Positions 59,448-64,000 of a stretch of 64,000 nt of DNA are shown here, piece after piece (positions within the stretch are counted from its first letter, which is position 1; the number at the start of each line of letters is the position of its first letter). Origin of the DNA: Sabethes cyaneus (Eukaryota > Arthropoda > Insecta > Diptera > Culicidae). Both the position numbers and the translations under genes were made by a program. The stretch covers positions 48,503,544 through 48,567,543 of the forward strand of contig NC_071354.1 in NCBI RefSeq assembly GCF_943734655.1. Direction: 5' to 3'. Under the pieces are notes generated by a model. It was not told the origin of the DNA and made no database searches. It saw only the letters and a program-made list of their open reading frames with translations.

Positions 59448-59565
59448 GGGCCGTCCATATACCACGTGGACAGTTTAGAGGGGGGGAGGGGTATGAAAAT
59501 GTCCACGCTTGTCCACGGAAGGGGGGAAGGAGGTACGGAAAATGTCCACGTGGCCAAGTTTTTTT
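59448..59565. repeat. GGGGCCGTCC / GTCCACGTGG repeat end
   Basis: Starts GGGGCCGTCCATATACCACG, then a G-rich run, and has GTCCACG three times, including the palindromic CCACGTGG. This looks like the end of a repeat family, but only one end was found here. Confidence 0.45.
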
Positions 59566-59569
59566 TACA

Positions 59570-60104
59570 AAAAATAAATATTAGAAACAGAAATATTGAA
59601 TTATTTATCCATATTAGCATCAACCATTGATCTATGTTTGGTTTTAAGCTCAAATAAATAGTATGCATTAGTACACATAGATGTTGATTGCCCGGCCTGA
59701 AAGTTGAAGTAATGCAATAATAAAGATAATATTATTTTACAAACCTTGCCTCTTTTGGGAAATGACAAAGGTAACGGAAGTATAGCCAAAATATTTGATC
59801 TCACTCTAATGTGCGTCACAGAACCCACGAATATTCACCAGTCACGTGACGTATTTAACATTTAGGTCGCACTTGCATCAAATATGAATTGCATTTTGCC
59901 TCAAAATCAAATGCAGGTCGTCACAAAAAGGGCATCCATGGGCAAGGATTCGCCTTCAAAAACTTTTACGAACCACATCACGTCGGAAGGGTCTTGTGTT
60001 GTGTTGAAGTAGATTGTCAAGCTCCGGTTAGACAGGGATACTCTTGACGGAAAAGAATCGTCAAGCGAAAGTCAAGCTGAAACGGACTTTCTTACAGTTG
60101 ATAA
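59570..60104. other. No recognisable feature
   Basis: AT-rich, non-coding by inspection. Confidence 0.4.
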
Positions 60105-60236
60105 CCCAACAAACATTTTGGTTGTTAGCTATTAAATGCTATTATGGTAATTAGCTATTAAATTAAGCGCCTATTACCTGGTAATCAGCTATACAACGGT
60201 TGTATAAGGTACTATTCAACAAAAATGTTTGTTGGG
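60105..60236. mobile_element. Short MITE (132 bases) with 20-base TIRs
   Basis: CCCAACAAACATTTTGGTTG at the left is matched by the inverted CCCAACAAACATTTTTGTTG at the right (one mismatch). No certain target duplication. Its right end meets the RT remnant that follows. Confidence 0.75.
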
Positions 60237-60700
60237 AATGATTCGCAGTAGACACGATTACTATGAACAGAAGAATCAAGGTCATAACACCTTGCATATG
60301 ATGTCAAGGTCGCTTGCAAAGGCTAGGAGTTGGCTATTCTTGCTGAAGATCGCTCCTCTCGTTTCGATGCCCGCTGGCCGGATCACACCTTCAATAGCGA
60401 TATTAAATAGCTCTGCGCGATTCGAATGGAATCGAGAGTGTCCCCGAAACGCGCACGTAGCACATCACTCGCTCCAGAGTGGCTTTGATCAGCCGCGTCA
60501 GTTTGTCCGGAAAATTCGTGCATTATCTGCCATAACTGTTCGTGTTCAACTGTATCGTATGCTGCTCTGAAATCCACGAAAATATGATGCATGGGCACGT
60601 TGTACTCTCGATATTTCTGGAGGATTTGTCGGAGAGCAAAAATTTGATCCGTAGTAGCACGTACACATGCATTTAATGCTACTTGCAACCGAGATTGCGC
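60237..60700 (-). mobile_element. RTE-like RT core fragment
   Basis: Minus strand 60680-60530 reads RATTDQIFALRQILQKYREY, NVPMHHIFVDFRAAYDTVEH, LWQIMHE. It then changes frame through the GLRQGD area to FASDLDII near 60310, where ADD would be expected. It is the same subfamily as 0-1 kb, broken and truncated at both ends. Confidence 0.8.
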
Positions 60701-60974
60701 GTACAGTGAACTTCCAAAAAGAAAAAACCTTAGGAAGTGAAATGAGATAATATCAGACTTTTAAAAAGTCTTGGTTTAGTGTGAGTATTAAGGAAAATAG
60801 TACTGACGTACAACGTACGAAAACTTGCAACTTTTCTGCACCGTTTAAATATAAATTTGCAGAGACTAAAACTGGATTGGAAGGTTATGCCGAGATCCAA
60901 ACTACCGCCAACGAGTTTTAGTAAAGAGTTATTAAATTATTATGTACCTAGGATTTACGTGTTGGATTTATTGT

Positions 60975-61375
60975 TATCTATACCTATAAAAATGGATTTC
61001 AGTCTGCCCTACGTTCCTTATAGAATCGAAAACTACTGCACCGATCGGAGTGAAAATTTGCATTTGTTGGCACTTGGTGCCAGGGAAGGTTCTTATGATG
61101 GTTAGAGATCCTTCTCCCCACTAAGAGGGGGGGCTCTCATACAAATGAAACACAAATTTTTGAATAACTCGAGGACTAATCAAGCAAATGGGATAAAATT
61201 TGACATGTGGGTGTTTTTGGAGACAAGAATTTTTTCTATGGTGAATTGAGACCCCTCCCCACTTTAGGAGGGGGGGGGGGCTCCTATACAAATGAAATAC
61301 AAATTTCCTCATAACTCGAAAACTCATTAATCAAATGGAACCATACTTAGCATGTGGGTGTTTTTGTAGGCAATT
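60975..61375 (+). mobile_element. Helitron-like element, second copy with two tandem units
   Basis: A leader beginning ATAAAAATGGATTTCAGTCT is followed by ACTACTGCACCGATCGGAGT and GTGAAAATTTGCA, and then by about two units of the 145-base repeat seen at 31.4-33.2 kb, in the opposite orientation. The tail with GTCAGCTAGT is not present here. Confidence 0.6.
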
Positions 61376-61689
61376 TTCGGAAAAGTCAGAAAAACCATGT
61401 GCCAATTCTGCAGAAATATTTCTGTTCTAAATTCTGTTGATAATGCATTCATTAGGTACAGTGATACAAACTCGTATTCGTACACCAACATGCAGAATTC
61501 GTCTTTCTACATTTGAAAGTTTAACAGATGTTTTGGGACATTTTATTTAGGTAAAATCATAGTGTCAAATGTCAATATTAAGGTGATATCTGGTTTTGGA
61601 AAAATGGTTTTATTAGAAAAAAAAGTTATAAATTAGCACATGCAAAAATCCACTCAAATTCATATTCGTACAGGACTCGAATTAACAGT

Positions 61690-62475
61690 TTTGATTTCGC
61701 AGATGTGGCCTAATTTCAAGGATTAGTATTTAGTATGGTATCTCTTGATCATTACAATTGTCTTTAGTCATTTTGGAATGCTGTCTATGAGTTTTTTCGT
61801 GGAAGTTTTGTCCCATTCGTCCATCAAGTGCTTTCTAAAATCGTTTTTGATAGAAATCTGATGGTTTCTAACTTTTTTGTCGAGATATTCCCAAAGGTTT
61901 CCATCGGGATGGATGTCTAGAGATTGCGTTGGAGTATATCAATAACTTTTGAGCAGTTGTAAAGTAACCATGTGCGTACCTTAAGTGTTTTGTGCTTTGA
62001 GTTATTGTCTTGATAAAACTTGAACCTTTGACTAAATCCCATTTTGTTGGCACTTGGCTTCAAATGTCCAAAGAGACATATTGGTCCATCCATCGATGAA
62101 GACTAAAATGCCAACACCTTTAGCATAGATCCACCCCTTTACCATCACTCCACCCCTGCCGTGTTTTACCGTTGCTTTCAGATTTTTTACATTTAGTTCT
62201 TCGTTTGGCTTTCTCCACACAAAACGGCGACCATCTAAGGCAAAAAAAAGGCAAAGCCACAACTTGAACCTTCTTTATCGACAGGCTTCGCAGCCGGCTA
62301 TTAGAGTACAGGACGACAATTTACGGGGCTAGTGCAACGATCCCACCGACTCCCAGCCGAGATTCGAACATATGACGACTGGCTTGTCAACCATCTAAGT
62401 CAAAGATGTTAAATTTTAACTCATCTGTAAAAATAATATCTCACTGGGAAGATGTTTGGCTCGGATGGCCCAGAT
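61690..62475 (-). mobile_element. Tc1/mariner transposase remnant, split by a SINE
   Basis: Reading leftward: FTDELKFNIFD (62444-62400), interruption by the SINE, then DGRRFVWRKPNEELNVKNLK, KHGRGGVMVKGW and VGILVFIDG to 62060. A frame-shifted C-terminal catalytic part follows (HPDGNLWEYLDKKVRN near 61900, matching the usual SPDLNPIENLWDYLDKKVR region). The FTDE block and this region hold the expected first and third acidic residues in Tc1-type enzymes, but frameshifts make it inactive. Confidence 0.8.
62240..62389 (-). mobile_element. tRNA-like SINE (family 2), minus-strand copy inside the Tc1 transposase
   Basis: A perfect 10-base target duplication, ACCATCTAAG (plus strand), lies at 62230-62239 and 62390-62399. 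The head has TATGTTCGAATCTCGGCTGG. The 3' end is T-rich (CTTTGCCTTTTTTTTGC on the minus strand). Cutting out the SINE and one duplication restores the transposase frame NIFD-LDGRRF exactly. Confidence 0.9.
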
Positions 62476-62545
62476 GGTCATCGTTTGCTATGGAGGAAGC
62501 CAAACGAAGAACTAAATGTAAAAATCTGAATGCAACGATAAAACA
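62450..62545 (+). mobile_element. Tc1 transposase fragment in opposite orientation
   Basis: The plus strand reads FGSDGPDGHRLLWRKPNEEL then NVK, the same block that the minus strand encodes at 62250-62160. It lies head to head with the minus-strand copy and overlaps its first codons. Confidence 0.7.
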
Positions 62546-62549
62546 CGGT

Positions 62550-63000
62550 GATATATATTTCAATAAATATACAGATATTTGCTAATTTTCCTAGAATAAA
62601 TCGATTGGCTGAACTTGTTCGGAAGTCTTAAACAAAAATTGGATTATTGTAGCAAAATTAATGCCTTTTCTCAATACTGAGGAAGTTAAAAGAAATTAGC
62701 TTTAAACATATAAAGTAAATCCTAGTCATCGTTTCCACTGCGGTCAGTTTTACTGTCAAAAGTGCTCCGGACTTTCAAAGCAATACCCGGTCCGGTTCCG
62801 GATCAGTTCGTTCCGGTTCCAGTCCGATAAAAAATCGGACTCTAAAAATTCGTTCCGATCGGACTTCGGACCGGACTTTCCGGATTTTACCCGGCCCGAT
62901 GTCGATCACTACATTGAAGTACGACAACACAAGAAGTATTCTGTAGCATGGTTTGAAAATTCAAAGCTTTAAGCCAACTTTTTGTACAAAATGTTGTAAA
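62550..63000. other. Unassigned DNA with a CCGG-type low-complexity patch
   Basis: 62785-62900 is rich in GGTTCCGG/TCGGAC motifs of mixed orientation. No coding is recognised. Confidence 0.4.
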
Positions 63001-63450
63001 AAATCGTATCAAATACTTTCGAAGAATCAAGAAGTGTTAGGCCAATTTGGCCGTCCTTAGGTAAATCCTATGTCATCTATCGTACAGGGTACATTTTGTG
63101 TGGGGACTTGGGGAGTCTGTTCGACCACAATTGATTGTAAAGCTCTGCATTCACGGTCTTTTTGGGGGATGCCACAGTGTAAATAGCTGGATCGTTGACC
63201 ATATTCAACGAAGCCGGCTTGATAAATGCACACAATATCGAGGGGAAAATTTATAGGCATATCATTGAGAACGGTAATCACTCGATAGTTCACGATCCAG
63301 CTTGTCGCCTTATATATCGGACAGAAAACCCATCGCTCCACTGCTCCGGTAGCTGTTCAGTATCCTATGTTCTTACAATCAGCCAGTGCAGACAAGCGGC
63401 CAGTTTACCCGGTCTCATAGTCCTCATATTTCTCGAATCTTTTCGGTATC
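63000..63450 (-). mobile_element. RTE-like RT entry-region remnant
   Basis: Several frames together read MRPGKLAACLHWLIVRT, then PEQWSDGFSVRYIRRQAGS, NYRVITVLNDM, CIYQAGFVEYGQRSS and FIK. These correspond to the GKLAACLH-IVRIW, PEEW-DGVICPIYKKGD and NYR-ITVLN blocks of the element at 40.7 kb. It is heavily frame-shifted. Confidence 0.65.
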
Positions 63451-63744
63451 ACCCAGGGCAGTAGTCTTTGACCATGCTGTTTATAAACGATGTACCTCTT
63501 CTAAATCCGGATAATTGCTGCTGTTGTTAATGGATAATACCCGTTATGTAAAAATCGTTATCTTGACATCCATAAAAAGTTTCAGCACAATTCAAATTGA
63601 CAAATTAAACAATAATATTTTATTTTCGTCATTTGCCATGGAATGTCTCCATAACTAAACAATCCATAAATATGCCGTCTGCGTACATTGTCGTCTTCCA
63701 GCTGTTTATGTTCTGATCGCCAGGAATATGCTTGCCTTGCGGTT

Positions 63745-63988
63745 ATTGTATTTTACAGTCGTCGTAATTGAAAGTGGACCTCTCGTAAAGACTGCCCCCA
63801 ATCACTATCGGAATCGGTTGACTAATTCTTGCTCTATCATCCATTTTTGTACTCGTCATGTACGCACGCTCTATCTCTGTCTCTAGAACCTCATCATTAT
63901 CGCTTAATGTGACCACCTTTGATCTGTGGCTGCATGGTCCGATGGTGATGCGAAGGTTTGCGTCGACTTCATCGTCGCGGGGATGATC
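63745..63988 (-). other. Open coding-like stretch near the window edge, unidentified
   Basis: About 80 codons open between stops, reading DDEVDANLRITIGPCSHRSK, VVTLSDNDEVLETEIERAYM then RARISQPIPIVIGGSLYERS. There is no ATG near its start and no recognised family. The balanced, acidic composition is more protein-like than most open stretches here. It may be a retroelement or exon fragment. Confidence 0.3.
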
Positions 63989-64000
63989 TTACAATATGCT

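Overview
This is a nuclear genomic window from an insect, most probably a mosquito (culicine-like). That is an inference from very short introns (56-128 bases), AT-rich non-coding DNA and an unusually dense load of RTE-like, CR1/jockey, R1-like, BEL and Ty3/gypsy retroelement remnants, tRNA-derived SINEs and small terminal-inverted-repeat (TIR) elements. No bacterial, viral or CRISPR feature was found.

Three host genes are supported. eIF3m (translation initiation factor 3 subunit M) is complete on the minus strand at 36887-38290 in four coding exons encoding 386 residues. Cytosolic cysteinyl-tRNA synthetase is complete on the plus strand at 42726-45045 in three coding exons encoding 734 residues, with all zinc and signature motifs intact. 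A third gene, not recognised, begins at 52158 (+) with a 61-codon first coding exon that ends at a splice donor; its other exons were not identified. eIF3m and CysRS are divergently transcribed, 4.4 kb apart, and the gap holds a decayed RTE-like retroelement, a SINE and a hAT-type MITE.

Layout. 1-1215: RTE-like endonuclease/reverse transcriptase (RT) remnant. 1.2-6.3 kb: no gene seen. 6.3-10.3 kb: a cluster of one MITE family (TIR begins CACAGAC, 7-base target duplication), an endonuclease remnant and a 632-base fold-back element nested in one MITE. 10.4-11.7 kb: RTE-like remnant. 11.7-17.0 kb: mostly unique DNA without recognisable genes. 17.0-19.8 kb: a composite inverted-repeat element with a 50-base minisatellite in its centre. 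19.8-22.0 kb: dispersed repeat, SINE and a TIR element. 24.2-25.0 kb: CR1/jockey RT remnant. 29-30.2 kb: SINE, RT remnant and another member of the MITE family. 31.1-33.2 kb: a Helitron-like element with about 13 tandem units of about 145 bases. 33.5-36.3 kb: chimeric retroelement pieces. 36.9-45.0 kb: the two housekeeping genes. 45.5-49.3 kb: a decayed Ty3/gypsy element carrying two hAT-type MITEs. 49.3-64 kb: RTE, CR1, SINE, Tc1/mariner and MITE remnants around and downstream of the unidentified gene start.

The elements do not form a working system. The main value of the window is a readable record of nested insertions. Several have exact target-site duplications, and some have an empty site that can be reconstructed from a paralogous copy or from a restored reading frame. 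No clearly new functional system is visible. The least familiar items are the MITE family with 7-base duplications, the 17-19.8 kb composite, and the open reading frame that fuses a retroelement endonuclease to a BEL-type integrase tail.
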